Assembly: GCF_913773995.1 (NCBI RefSeq) | Contig: NZ_CAJYES010000134.1 | Span: forward strand, 1-64,000 | Direction: 5' to 3' | Length of the DNA stretch: 64,000 nucleotides | From: an uncultured Pseudacidovorax sp. | GTDB taxonomy: Bacteria > Pseudomonadota > Gammaproteobacteria > Burkholderiales > Burkholderiaceae_C | In this document: in pieces, positions 26,477-35,373 of the stretch | Layout of the letters: each line of letters starts with the position of its first letter | How positions within the stretch are numbered: the stretch's first letter is position 1 | The notes under the pieces: generated by a model | The model's input: only the letters and a program-made list of their open reading frames with translations | Told to the model about the DNA's origin: nothing | Databases searched by the model: none | Position numbers and translations under genes: made by a program

Positions 26477-26686
26477 ATGTCCACTTCCGCCGTCGTCGAA
26501 CTCGCCGCCAAGGACCTGAATCATCAGGGCGGCGTCTTCTGTCCCAGCCCCAAGGCCGACATGAAGCTGTGGAACACCCATCCCAAGGTGTACCTGGATG
26601 TCGCCCGCACGGGCGAGGCCAAGTGCCCGTATTGCGGCACGCTGTACCGCCTGAAGGCGGGCGAGGTGGTGGCCGGCGGCCACTGA
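26477..26686 (+). CDS. Zinc-finger (zf-CHCC) domain protein
   Basis: A 69-residue protein of the zf-CHCC family, related to the NDUFS6 zinc subunit of complex I. The metal ligands are Cys in GGVFCPSPK, His in LWNTHPKVYLD and the pair in CPYCGTLYRL. The bacterial role is not settled. It is linked to ilvE by a 5-base gap, an arrangement I know from other Burkholderiales. A bidirectional terminator follows. Confidence 0.9.
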   Translation: MSTSAVVELAAKDLNHQGGVFCPSPKADMKLWNTHPKVYLDVARTGEAKCPYCGTLYRLKAGEVVAGGH

Positions 26687-26738
26687 GGCCGGCGCCACCC
26701 GGGGCCCTCGATTGGCGGGCCCTGCGCCAGAATGAAGC

Positions 26739-26767
26739 AAGGCCGCCGGGTCATCCCCGGCGGCCTT
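26739..26767. terminator. Bidirectional terminator between zf-CHCC and O-antigen ligase genes
   Basis: AAGGCCGCCGGG (26739-26750), loop TCATC, CCCGGCGGCCTT (26756-26767): a perfect 12-bp stem. T-rich sequence follows on the plus strand and is short on the minus strand. Confidence 0.85.
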
Positions 26768-26786
26768 GTCGTTTCTGGCGGCAGTG

Positions 26787-28037
26787 CTAGACCGAGGCGC
26801 CTCGCCAGCGCCGTGGCAGCACCTCCAGCCATGCCCCCGCCGCTTCGCGTGACAGCCGCAAAAACACCATCCCCACCCACAGCAGCGACAGCCCGATCTG
26901 CGCGTCGCGCAGGGCCGAGTTGACGCAGCTGGCCAGCAGCATGATCAGCGTGGCGGCGAAGGCCACGCGCCCGGACAGGTCGGGCCGCTTCCAGGCCTGC
27001 CACACCGCGCAAAGCATCACCGCCAGCAGTGCAGCCACGCCCGGCAGGCCGGTCTGCGAGCCCATCCACAGGAAGTCGTTGTGCGGCATGTTGTAGTTGG
27101 CCAGCAGCGCCGGGCCGCGCTCGCGCCATATCTGGTTCCAGGCGCCGATGCCCCAGCCGGCCAGCGGCCGGTCGGCGATCATGCGCCCGGTGACCGTGTA
27201 CATGTGGTAGCGCACCACCCAGCTGCCCTCGGAGACGGCGCCGGCGCGCGCAGCCTCGATCTCCGACACACCCTGGGCCAGCTTCTGCTCCACCACCGGC
27301 GGCGCCTCGCGCAGGGCGAAGCCCAGCACCACCACCACGGCCGCCAGCGCCACGGCCATGCCGCGCCAGTGGCTGCGCCACTGGTGCACGCACAGCAGGG
27401 GCAGCACGATCAGCATGGCCAGCAGCGAGGTGCGCGAAGGGAGGTTCCAGTTGACGATGAAGACCGTCACCGCCGTCAGCGCGAAGCCGGCCACGGCGCG
27501 GTAGGGCCGGTGCTCCATCAGCCGCTGCAGGGCCCAGGCGGCCGAGGCGGCGCCCAGCACCGTGTAGAGCAGCGCATCGTTGATCGACTTGTTGCCCACC
27601 AGCATGATCATCGGCTTGAACACGCTCATCGGCGGCATGACGCCGAACTTCAGCAGGATGAAATAGAACACCGCCGTGTAGGCGATGTTGAAGAAGGCGA
27701 TGCCCAGGAAGCCCCGCATGGCCCACACCGCCTCTTCGCGGCTGAGCATCAGGGCCAGCAGGATGGTCAGCGGGATTCGGACGCCATGCCACAGGTTGAC
27801 GCCGGTCTCGGCATAGTGCGGCCCGATGGCGAGCACGACCAGTTGCCACAGCACCAGCGCCGCGAGTGGCCAGCGCAGCGGATGGGCGGTCAGGCGCTGC
27901 ACGCGCTGGCGCCAGTCGCCCGCCACCAGCATCGCCGCCAGCAGCAGCAGGAAGGCCATGTAGTTCAGGCCCACCGGCATGAACACCACCGCGCCCCACA
28001 GGCAGGCGGCGGCGCGGGGAAGAAGGGGAAGGCGCAT
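26787..28037 (-). CDS. O-antigen ligase (Wzy_C) family membrane protein
   Basis: A 416-residue polytopic inner-membrane protein with about 11 helices. The Wzy_C domain is in the second half, with the periplasmic-loop signatures RYHMYTVTGRMIADRPLAGWGIGAWNQ and MPHNDFLWMGSQTGLPG (the conserved His). Members transfer or polymerise O-antigen onto lipid A-core, or act on protein glycans. No LPS-sugar genes are nearby, so the acceptor is unknown. The ATG at 28037 (MRLPLLPRAAACLWG) precedes the first helix. Confidence 0.85.
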   Translation of the reverse strand: MRLPLLPRAAACLWGAVVFMPVGLNYMAFLLLLAAMLVAGDWRQRVQRLTAHPLRWPLAALVLWQLVVLAIGPHYAETGVNLWHGVRIPLTILLALMLSREEAVWAMRGFLGIAFFNIAYTAVFYFILLKFGVMPPMSVFKPMIMLVGNKSINDALLYTVLGAASAAWALQRLMEHRPYRAVAGFALTAVTVFIVNWNLPSRTSLLAMLIVLPLLCVHQWRSHWRGMAVALAAVVVVLGFALREAPPVVEQKLAQGVSEIEAARAGAVSEGSWVVRYHMYTVTGRMIADRPLAGWGIGAWNQIWRERGPALLANYNMPHNDFLWMGSQTGLPGVAALLAVMLCAVWQAWKRPDLSGRVAFAATLIMLLASCVNSALRDAQIGLSLLWVGMVFLRLSREAAGAWLEVLPRRWRGASV

Positions 28038-28180
28038 CGGAATGATTGGTTGGTCGCGGCGTCGGCCCGCGCAGGCTGTCAGGCAGCGCCGGGACGCGGG
28101 GGCCGGAAAAAGGCTGCCGATTCTAGGAAGCGACGGTGGCAGGATCGTGCAGACCCTGCCGGCGGCCCGTCGGGCGGTTG

Positions 28181-29365
28181 TCAGGCCGGCCGTGGCAGCC
28201 GGAGGGTGAACCGGGCCCCGCCCTCGGGACTGCGGGTGCACTGCACGCCACCGCCATGCCGCTCGGCGATCGACTTGACCAGCGCCAACCCCAGGCCCAC
28301 GCCCCCGTCGCGCTCGCTGGCGCCTGGGAGGCGGTAGAAGGGCTCGAAGATGCGCTCGCGCAGGGCCTCGGGCACGCCGGAGCCTTGGTCGTCCACATGC
28401 ACCAGCGCCCAGCCTGGCTCGGCGCCCAGTTCCACGCTCACCGGCCCCGCGCCGCCGTGACGGCGCGCGTTCTCCAGCAGGTTGCGCAGCGCCCGCCGCA
28501 GCAGGCGCGACACGCCCTGCACGGTCACTGCATCCAGCGCCGTGCCTTCGGCCAGCCCCAGGTCGGCGTCGACGCGGGCGCATTCCTCGGCCGCCAGGCC
28601 CATCAGGTCCACCGTCTCGATGGTGCCGACGTCGGCCTCGCGGGCGTCGAGGCGGCTGGCGAGCAGGATCTCGTCGATCAGCTGGTCGAGCTCGCCGATG
28701 TTGCGCGAGATCTCGGTGCGGGCCGCGCTGTTGGCCTGCGGGCCCATCAGCTCCAGCCCCATGCGGATGCGCGCCAGCGGCGAGCGCAGCTCATGCGAGG
28801 CATTGGCCAGCAGCGACTTGTGCGAGCGCACCAGCTGCTCCACGCGGGTGGCGGCATGGTTGAAGCGGCGGGCCAGGTCGGCCACCTCGTCCTCGCCGCG
28901 GTCATCCACCCGCACCGAAAGATCGCCTTCGCCGAAGCGCTGCACGCTGCGCTGCAGACCCTCCAGCCGCTGCGTGAGCCGCCGCACGATGGGATAGAGG
29001 CCCAGGCCCGTGGCCAGGCCCACCATGCCCAGCAGCCAGAAGATGCCGGTGTGCGGGTTGAGCCACGGCGGCAGCGAGGGACGGCGTTCGATGCGCGGGC
29101 CCAGCTCCAGGGTGAACTGCTGGCCGTTGTCCAGTGAAATGGCGAACTCCAGCGGCTCGCCCGGCCGGCTGGTGCGCACCGACTTGCCATTGGCAAAGGC
29201 GTTGTTCTGCGTGTCGCGCAGGGTCACATCGCGCGGCAGCGGGGCGCTGCGCTGGTCGTCCGCCACCTTCCAGGCCCAGCCCGCCGCCATCACGACCACG
29301 GCCACGCCGACCAGCACGGCCAGCCAGATGCGCACGTAGAGATGGCGGGTGAACAGGCCGACCAT
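28181..29365 (-). CDS. HAMP-domain sensor histidine kinase
   Basis: A 394-residue membrane kinase: helix at residues 10-31, a periplasmic domain of about 75 residues, helix at about 106-126, HAMP linker at 127-180, then HisKA with ASHELRSPLARIRM (His191), the N box LLENARRHGG and G boxes DQGSGVP and GVGLGLALVKSIAERHGG. It should autophosphorylate at His191 and pass phosphate to the regulator encoded 10 bases upstream. The signal is unknown. The ATG at 29365 is preferred to one 10 codons earlier that would overlap the regulator gene. Confidence 0.93.
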   Translation of the reverse strand: MVGLFTRHLYVRIWLAVLVGVAVVVMAAGWAWKVADDQRSAPLPRDVTLRDTQNNAFANGKSVRTSRPGEPLEFAISLDNGQQFTLELGPRIERRPSLPPWLNPHTGIFWLLGMVGLATGLGLYPIVRRLTQRLEGLQRSVQRFGEGDLSVRVDDRGEDEVADLARRFNHAATRVEQLVRSHKSLLANASHELRSPLARIRMGLELMGPQANSAARTEISRNIGELDQLIDEILLASRLDAREADVGTIETVDLMGLAAEECARVDADLGLAEGTALDAVTVQGVSRLLRRALRNLLENARRHGGAGPVSVELGAEPGWALVHVDDQGSGVPEALRERIFEPFYRLPGASERDGGVGLGLALVKSIAERHGGGVQCTRSPEGGARFTLRLPRPA

Positions 29366-29375
29366 GGAATCCCGG

Positions 29376-30095
29376 CTAGTCCTGTTGTTTCGCAAATACG
29401 TAGCCCACGCCGCGCACGGTCAGGATGCGCTTGGGGTTCTTCGCGTCGGTCTCGATGGCGGCGCGGATACGGCCCATGTGCACGTCGATGGAACGGTCGA
29501 AGGCTTCCAGTTCACGACCCCGCACGGCCTCCATGATCTGGTCGCGCGTGAGCACCCGGCCGGCGCGTTCGGCCATCGCCACCAGCAGGTCGAACTGGTA
29601 GGAGGTGAGTTCGGCCGTCTGGCCGGCGACGGTCACGGTGCGCGCATCGCGGTCGATTTCCAGTGAGCCGAAGCGCATGCCGCGCGCCGGCTCGGGTCCT
29701 GCCGCCAGACCGCCTTCGCCGCGGCGGCGCAGCACGGCGCGGATGCGCGCCAGCAACTCGCGCGGCTCGAAGGGCTTGGGCAGATAGTCGTCGGCGCCCA
29801 GCTCCAGGCCGATGATGCGGTCCATCGGGTCGCCCTTGGCCGTGAGCATCAGCACGGGCACCTTGCCGGCTGCGCCGGGCAGGGCGCGGATGCGGCGGCA
29901 CAGGTCCAGGCCGTCGGCGTCCGGCAGCATCAGGTCGAGGATGACGAGGTCGGGCAGTTGCTGTTCAAGCGCTGCCATGCCGCGCGCGCCGTCGCCGGCA
30001 TGGCTGACGGCGAAGCCGGACTGGGCCAGGTACTCGACGACCATCTGCGCCAGGCGCTGGTCGTCCTCGATCATGAGCAGCTGTGGGGTCGTCAT
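29376..30095 (-). CDS. OmpR-family response regulator
   Basis: A 239-residue two-domain regulator. The receiver has acidic IEDD near the start, phosphoacceptor Asp54 in DLVILDLMLPDADG, the conserved Thr/Lys region VLMLTAKGDP...DDYLPKPFEPREL; the winged-helix domain ends with SIDVHMGRIRAAIE and RILTVRGVGYVF. It partners the downstream HAMP kinase. The targets are not known; the halogenase cassette begins 155 bases upstream on the same strand, with no clear terminator between, so readthrough is possible. Confidence 0.94.
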   Translation of the reverse strand: MTTPQLLMIEDDQRLAQMVVEYLAQSGFAVSHAGDGARGMAALEQQLPDLVILDLMLPDADGLDLCRRIRALPGAAGKVPVLMLTAKGDPMDRIIGLELGADDYLPKPFEPRELLARIRAVLRRRGEGGLAAGPEPARGMRFGSLEIDRDARTVTVAGQTAELTSYQFDLLVAMAERAGRVLTRDQIMEAVRGRELEAFDRSIDVHMGRIRAAIETDAKNPKRILTVRGVGYVFAKQQD

Positions 30096-30250
30096 GGTGA
30101 AGGCAATGCTCGCAGCCCGCCGGCAAGGGCGGTTGAAGTCTTCGTAAAGTTGGGTAAACCGCGATGGCCGCACGCCGGAGCCGGCGGCGCATGGACCGCC
30201 ACACGCTTCGCGGCCGTGGCGACCGGCAGCGCCGTGCAGGCGCTCCCGGG

Positions 30251-31903
30251 TCAGGAAGTCGCGGGCACGCGGGTCAACTGCTCGAACAGCATCGGCGCTG
30301 CGTCGTGGTCGATGGGCGTGCGCGGCATCGGCTGGGCCAGCAGCGCCGCCAGCGCCGCATCGTCCAGGCGGGGATGCTGCGTGAGCGCCTGCGTGTGGAT
30401 CTGGTGGGCCAGCGTGCGCAACTGCGCTACGCAGGCCCGCAGGCGGGTCTGGAAGGCGGCCGCATCGGGCAGGCAATCGCGCAGGCTGGCGTTGAGTTCG
30501 GCAAACCAGGGCAGGGCCGCCTGGTCGAGCATGCGGGCCGGATTGCGCCGCTCGCTCACCAACGACCAGGCGCGCAGAAAGCCCTGCATGGCGATGTTCA
30601 GCTGCTGGCAGTGCTGCAGTTCCTCGCGCAGGTTGCCCAGCGTGGCGACGTCGGTGAGCCGCTCGTGGAAAAACAGCTGCGACAGCACGCCCCAGTAGTA
30701 GGTGTAGTCCCAGACCACCTTCACCGGCAGCACCTCGGGGTCGCCGAACAGCCCGTATTGCCCCTGGTAGAGCGCGAGCGTGCTGTCGTAGAAGGAGTGG
30801 TAGATGTGGTCGTACAGCTGCGCGCGCGCCTGCACCGAACGTCCAGCCCGGTCGTGCGCGATGAGGTCGCAGATGAAGGTGTTGCTCATCGCGATGAAGT
30901 CGCTGCCCGGCGAGTAGAAGGGGTCGAGGAACAGCCCCGCCTCGCCGGTGAGCGCCCAGCGCTCGCCGCTGAAGACCTGCTTGCAGCCATAGGAGAACTT
31001 GCGCATGAAGGCGAAGTCCTGCAGCTTGTCCCGCTGGCTGTCGAGCACGTCGAAGAGCACTGGCTGGTGCTCGGCCAGCCAGTCCATGGCCTTGTCGAAG
31101 CTGTCCATGCGCTCCAGCGGATGGAATGCGGGGTCGGCCACGATGCCCACCGAGTGCGAGCCCGAGGCCAGCGGGATCAGCCACACCCAGTAGCCCGCGC
31201 CCACCAGGTGGTTGGTCGACAGCCAGCGCGCGGCCGGCGTGCAGCGGGCGCGCCACGCCGGGTCCTGCCCCCAGTCGTCGAGCGTGAGCCGGTTGCCGAT
31301 GCGGAACCACACGGCATGGGCCTGGTGGTCGTTGGGCTGCACCAGCCCGAGCTGGCGCTTGAGCAGGCCGGCGCGGCCGCAGGCATCCACCACCCAGCGG
31401 CATTGCGCGGCATGCGGCTCGCCCGCTTCGGTCCATTCGATGTGGTGCTGGCCCTGCGGCGATGGATCCAGCGCCATGCGCCGGACCATGGCGTTGTCCA
31501 CGAAGCGCACGCCCTGGGTCGCGGCCACTTCGGCCAGGTGGTTCTCGAAGATGCCGCGGTCGATCTGGTAGCTGGGAATGGCCAGCGGGCGGCTGGCGCC
31601 CACCTCGGTCACGGCATCGAGGTCGCGCCGGCCTTCGGAGAAGAAGAAGCGGAAGCCGAACTTGCGCAGCTGGGCCTCGTCCAGGTGCTGCTTGAGGCCC
31701 AGCACCGTGTCGAAGTAATGGGCGCCAATCTCCACCGACGACTCGCCCACCTTGTGCGTGGCATGCGGCACCGGGTGGCTGCGGCGTTCGAGCACCAGCA
31801 CGTCGATGTCGCCGAAGCGCCGCTTGAGCTGCAGCGCCAGCGTGAGTCCTGCCAGGCCGCCCCCCATGATGATGACGTCGTGGGTGGCGGGCGTGGGGTG
31901 CAT
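30251..31903 (-). CDS. Flavin-dependent halogenase-like FAD oxidoreductase
   Basis: A 550-residue FAD enzyme. The dinucleotide fold GGGLAGL is at residues 14-20 and the HKVGESSVE segment at 50-58. The halogenase motif WxWxIP is intact at 239-244 (WVWLIP), and LDPFYSPGSDF at 326-336 matches the Fx.Px.SxG signature. Lys81 (RKFGFRFFF) is at about the position of the catalytic lysine of carrier-protein-dependent halogenases; this alignment is by eye. FADH2-dependent halogenases use chloride or bromide and oxygen. The neighbours are a ketosynthase and chain-length factor, so the substrate may be an aryl-polyene or polyketide bound to an acyl carrier protein. It could instead be a non-halogenating relative. 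Confidence 0.8.
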   Translation of the reverse strand: MHPTPATHDVIIMGGGLAGLTLALQLKRRFGDIDVLVLERRSHPVPHATHKVGESSVEIGAHYFDTVLGLKQHLDEAQLRKFGFRFFFSEGRRDLDAVTEVGASRPLAIPSYQIDRGIFENHLAEVAATQGVRFVDNAMVRRMALDPSPQGQHHIEWTEAGEPHAAQCRWVVDACGRAGLLKRQLGLVQPNDHQAHAVWFRIGNRLTLDDWGQDPAWRARCTPAARWLSTNHLVGAGYWVWLIPLASGSHSVGIVADPAFHPLERMDSFDKAMDWLAEHQPVLFDVLDSQRDKLQDFAFMRKFSYGCKQVFSGERWALTGEAGLFLDPFYSPGSDFIAMSNTFICDLIAHDRAGRSVQARAQLYDHIYHSFYDSTLALYQGQYGLFGDPEVLPVKVVWDYTYYWGVLSQLFFHERLTDVATLGNLREELQHCQQLNIAMQGFLRAWSLVSERRNPARMLDQAALPWFAELNASLRDCLPDAAAFQTRLRACVAQLRTLAHQIHTQALTQHPRLDDAALAALLAQPMPRTPIDHDAAPMLFEQLTRVPATS

Positions 31904-31924
31904 GGACTCTCCTAAAAGGGGCGC

Positions 31925-32731
31925 TCAGCCTAGCGTGATGTGCAGGGCCAGCGTGTCGGACAGCGCGAGGACCAGTGGCTGGCCGCCCGGGTCAGGACCG
32001 CGCGCCAGGGCCTCGAAGAAGGGGAGCGCGTCGGCCATGGCGTTGGGCGGCAGGGCGCGGGCCGCCTCGGACCGCAGTGCCGTCGGAGCGGCGGCGCCAC
32101 TGTGCAGCGCGATAGACAGCGTGGCGACGGTGCGCTCGCTGGCCTCAGGCGCGAGCACCAGGGCGCCCGCGAGCAGGCCGTGCGTGTCGTGCACCTGCGC
32201 CAGCGGGCCGGCCGCCTCGGCGTCGAAGCCCACCAGCAGCACGGCCTGGTGGTCGGCGGCGCATTGCGTGGCGGCTTCCAGCAGGCCAGCGGCGAAGCTG
32301 TGCGACGACGCGCTGATCGCGTTGCTGGCCTGCTGGCAGCCGGTGCCGATGGTCCAGTAGCCCACGGCCGCGTTGTGCACCGAGTTGTGGAACTTGATCG
32401 GCGACAGCTGGGTCGGCGCCTGCGCGAGCGTGGCGCACATGTAGTCGCTGATGGCCAGGTCGCCCTGGGCCGAGGTGAAGACGCAGGGCAGGTCGACCGC
32501 CGCGCGGCCGGCGCCGGCCACGGCCGCGCTCGCCACTTCGAGCGCCAGGGCCACGGTGTCGGGCGCGCGGCGACGCTCGGCCGGTGCCAGGATCTGCGGG
32601 GCCGGCCGGCGGGCGGGCGCCTCCGCCAGACCTGCTTCACCGCGGAAGGCGGCGCGTGCGGCCTCCCAGCCGGGCAGCAGCGGATGCCAGAAGGCCGGGC
32701 CTTCGAGGTAGAGCGTGGGCAACCGGCTCAT
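31925..32731 (-). CDS. Beta-ketoacyl synthase chain-length factor
   Basis: A 268-residue thiolase-fold protein of the Ketoacyl-synt_2 type found in aryl polyene clusters. HNSVHNAAVGYWTIGTG and the ISASSHSFAAGLLEAATQC segment are typical. The usual catalytic Cys is replaced (SASSHS region), so it is probably a non-catalytic partner that sets chain length. Its ATG overlaps the ketosynthase TGA by 4 bases (ATGA), pointing to translational coupling and a 1:1 heterodimer. The halogenase-like gene begins 21 bases after its stop. Confidence 0.85.
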   Translation of the reverse strand: MSRLPTLYLEGPAFWHPLLPGWEAARAAFRGEAGLAEAPARRPAPQILAPAERRRAPDTVALALEVASAAVAGAGRAAVDLPCVFTSAQGDLAISDYMCATLAQAPTQLSPIKFHNSVHNAAVGYWTIGTGCQQASNAISASSHSFAAGLLEAATQCAADHQAVLLVGFDAEAAGPLAQVHDTHGLLAGALVLAPEASERTVATLSIALHSGAAAPTALRSEAARALPPNAMADALPFFEALARGPDPGGQPLVLALSDTLALHITLG

Positions 32732-33927
32732 TGCACGGCCCTTCCGAAGATCAGCGCGCAGTTGTTGCCGCCGAAGCCGAAGGAGTTGGACAGCACATGC
32801 CGCACCTCGCCCTGCGCCGGTTCGCGCCGGACCTGCGGGCCGCAGACGGCATCGAGCGTGCGGGCGTTGATGTTGCCCGGCATCAGGCCCGTCTCCAGCG
32901 CCAGCAGGCTGACGGCCGCCTCGACGATGCCGGCGGCGCCCAGCGTGTGGCCGGTAAAGCCCTTGGTGCTGCTGGCATGGGTGCGGGCCGGAAAGCGGCG
33001 CGCCACCAGCGCGGCCTCGACCTCATCGTTCTTGCTGCTGGCCGTGCCGTGCAGGTTGATGTAGTCGATGTCGTCGGTGGCCAGGCCGGCGCGGGCCAGC
33101 GCGTCGTCCAGCGCGCGCTCGGCACCGGCGCCTTCGGGGTGGGGCGTGGACATGTGGTGCGCATCGCTGGCTTCGCCATGGCCCAGCAGGCGCGGGCCGG
33201 TGCCGCTGCGCTCCAGCAGCGCGAAGCCGGCCGCCTCGCCCAGGCTGATGCCACGGCGCTCGGCGTCGAAGGGGCGGCAGGGTTCGGGCGACACCAGCTC
33301 CAGCGAGTTGAAGCCGAAGAGCACGCTGCCGCACAGCGAATCGGCGCCGCCCACCACGGCGGCGTCGGCCAGGCCCAGGCGGATCAGCCGCTCGGCCGAG
33401 GCGAAGACCTTGGCGCTGGAGGAGCAGGCGGTGGAGATCGTCTCGCACGGCCCCGTCAGGCCCAGCGCCCGCTGCACGAACAGGCCGGGCGCATGCGGCG
33501 TGTGCACCTCGGCATTGCGCATGGCTTCGGGAAAGCGACCGTCGGCGTCGAGCCGGGTGTAGGCGAGCTCGGTCTCGCCGATGCTGGAGGTCGAGGTGCC
33601 GATGATCACGGCCACGCGATCCGCGCCGTGCCGCTCGCGCGCGGCCAGCGCTGCGGCGATGAAGCCGTCAGCATTCAGGCCCATCCAGGCCAGGCGGTTG
33701 TTGCGGCAGTCCCAGGGCGCGAGTTCGGGCGGCAGGGCGACGTCCTCGACGCCGGGCACGCGGCCGATCCAGGTGGGCAGGCGCTGTTCGGCCGGCTCGC
33801 CAAAATCGTTGGGGCGCAGGCCGCTGCGCGAGGCGGCCAGCGCGCTGCGCAGCGCCTCCAGGCCGGTGCCCAGGGCGGTGGTGGCCGTGTAGGCCGTGAT
33901 GACGAGTGGCGGGATCTTCTGCGGCAC
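32728..33927 (-). CDS. Beta-ketoacyl-ACP synthase, aryl-polyene type
   Basis: A 399-residue condensing enzyme. The full Cys-His-His triad is present: ISTACSSSAKVFASAE (Cys), INLHGTASSKNDEVE (His) and STKGFTGHTLGAAG (Lys and His); the C-terminus has SFGFGGNNCALIF. It extends an acyl chain by decarboxylative condensation with malonyl-ACP. The start is taken as GTG at 33927 because residues from there match the family (PPLVITAYTATTALG); no Shine-Dalgarno is evident. Coupled to the chain-length factor. The other genes needed for an aryl polyene (ACPs, ligase, dehydratase, reductase, acyltransferases) are not in the window. Confidence 0.88.
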   Translation of the reverse strand: MPQKIPPLVITAYTATTALGTGLEALRSALAASRSGLRPNDFGEPAEQRLPTWIGRVPGVEDVALPPELAPWDCRNNRLAWMGLNADGFIAAALAARERHGADRVAVIIGTSTSSIGETELAYTRLDADGRFPEAMRNAEVHTPHAPGLFVQRALGLTGPCETISTACSSSAKVFASAERLIRLGLADAAVVGGADSLCGSVLFGFNSLELVSPEPCRPFDAERRGISLGEAAGFALLERSGTGPRLLGHGEASDAHHMSTPHPEGAGAERALDDALARAGLATDDIDYINLHGTASSKNDEVEAALVARRFPARTHASSTKGFTGHTLGAAGIVEAAVSLLALETGLMPGNINARTLDAVCGPQVRREPAQGEVRHVLSNSFGFGGNNCALIFGRAVQ

Positions 33928-34001
33928 GGTGCGGCGGGCAGGTTTCAGGAACGAGGCGGGAGCGTAACAGCCGCCGGACCCGCCGTGCTGAAGACCTCCT
34001 G

Positions 34002-35336
34002 CTACACGGGCCGGCGGGCGGCCCGCATCGCCAGCGCCACCAGCACCAGCACCGGCAGGCCCAGCAGCGCCGTTCCGGTGAAGAAGGTGGCGTAGCCGTA
34101 GGCCTCGACGAAGGCGCCCGAGAAGCCGGCCACGAACTTGGGCAGCAGCAGCATCAGCGAGCTGAACAGCGCGTACTGCGTGGCCGAATAGCTCACGTTG
34201 GTCAGGCTGGAGAGGTAGGCGATGAAGGCGGCGGACGCGATGCCCCCGGCCAGGTTGTCGGCCGACACCACGGCCACCAGGGCCGTCACGTCGTGGCCGC
34301 GGGTGGTCATCCAGGCGAACAGCAGGTTGCTTGCGGCGCTGAGCACCGCGCCCAGCATCAGCACCCGCATCACGCCCAGGCGCATCGCCAGCACGCCGCC
34401 GACGAAGGCGCCGACCAGCGTCATGATCACGCCGTAGACCTTGCTCACCGTGGCCACCTCGTCCTTGGTGAAGCCCATGTCCACATAGAAGGGGTTGGCC
34501 ATGATGCCCATCACCACGTCGCTGATGCGGTAGATGGCGATCAGCGACAGGATCAGCACCGCCTGCCAGCGGTAGCGGCGCAGGAAGTCGGCAAAGGGTT
34601 CCACCAGCGTGTTGCGCAGCCATTCGCCGGCCGAACGCGCGGGCGGCAGCGGCACCCGCGCCGGCTCGGCCGAGAGCAGCACCGTCAGCACGCCCACCAC
34701 CATCGAGCCTGCCATCACCAGGTAGGCCGTGCGCCAGCCGCCGTTCTGGTAGGCGCCGGTGGCGCTGCCCTCGGCCCAGGCGGCCACCCACAGCACGCCG
34801 GCACCGGCCCAGATCATGGCCAGGCGGTAGCCCGTCTGGTAGGCCGCGGCCAGGGCGGCCTGCTTGCGCGCCTCGGCCGATTCAATGCGGAAGGCGTCCA
34901 GCGCGATGTCCTGCGTGGCCGAGCCGAAGGCCACTAGCACGGCGCACAGCACCAGCGGCTCCAGCCCCGCGCGCGGATCGTTCAGCGCCATGCCCACCAG
35001 GCCGGCAATGACCATGGCCTGCGACAGCAGCAGCCAGCCGCGCCGCCGGCCCAGCAGCGTGGTCAGCGGCGGCAGTGGCAGCCGGTCGACCAGCGGCGCC
35101 CACACCCACTTGAAGCCATAGGCCAGGCCCACCCAGCTCAGGTAGCCGATGGTGGCCCGGTCGATGCCGGCCTCACGCAGCCGGAAGCTCAGCGTGCCCA
35201 GCACCAGCAGCAGCGGCAGGCCGGCCGCGAAGCCCAGGGCGAACATGCGCAGCGAGGCCGGTTCCAGGTAGACGCGCAGGGTCTCGCGCCAGGGCTGCCT
35301 GGGCAATTCGGGTGTGTCGGCGGGGGAATTGGGCAT
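34002..35336 (-). CDS. ampG: AmpG-family MFS permease
   Basis: A 444-residue major facilitator with 12 to 14 helices. The AmpG signatures are SLRMFALGFAAGLPLLLVLGTLSFRLREAGIDRATIGYLSWVGLAYGFKW in pieces, FGSATQDIALDAFRIE, and MANPFYVDMGFTKDEVA. AmpG imports anhydromuropeptides for cell-wall recycling and beta-lactamase induction. The ATG at 35336 precedes a short Pro-rich tail; earlier non-ATG starts are possible. It ends 74 bases before the ketosynthase start on the same strand. Its location there is probably chance. Confidence 0.88.
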   Translation of the reverse strand: MPNSPADTPELPRQPWRETLRVYLEPASLRMFALGFAAGLPLLLVLGTLSFRLREAGIDRATIGYLSWVGLAYGFKWVWAPLVDRLPLPPLTTLLGRRRGWLLLSQAMVIAGLVGMALNDPRAGLEPLVLCAVLVAFGSATQDIALDAFRIESAEARKQAALAAAYQTGYRLAMIWAGAGVLWVAAWAEGSATGAYQNGGWRTAYLVMAGSMVVGVLTVLLSAEPARVPLPPARSAGEWLRNTLVEPFADFLRRYRWQAVLILSLIAIYRISDVVMGIMANPFYVDMGFTKDEVATVSKVYGVIMTLVGAFVGGVLAMRLGVMRVLMLGAVLSAASNLLFAWMTTRGHDVTALVAVVSADNLAGGIASAAFIAYLSSLTNVSYSATQYALFSSLMLLLPKFVAGFSGAFVEAYGYATFFTGTALLGLPVLVLVALAMRAARRPV

Positions 35337-35373
35337 GAGAGGGAAGACGTGCCACCTTATTATTCCGCCCACC

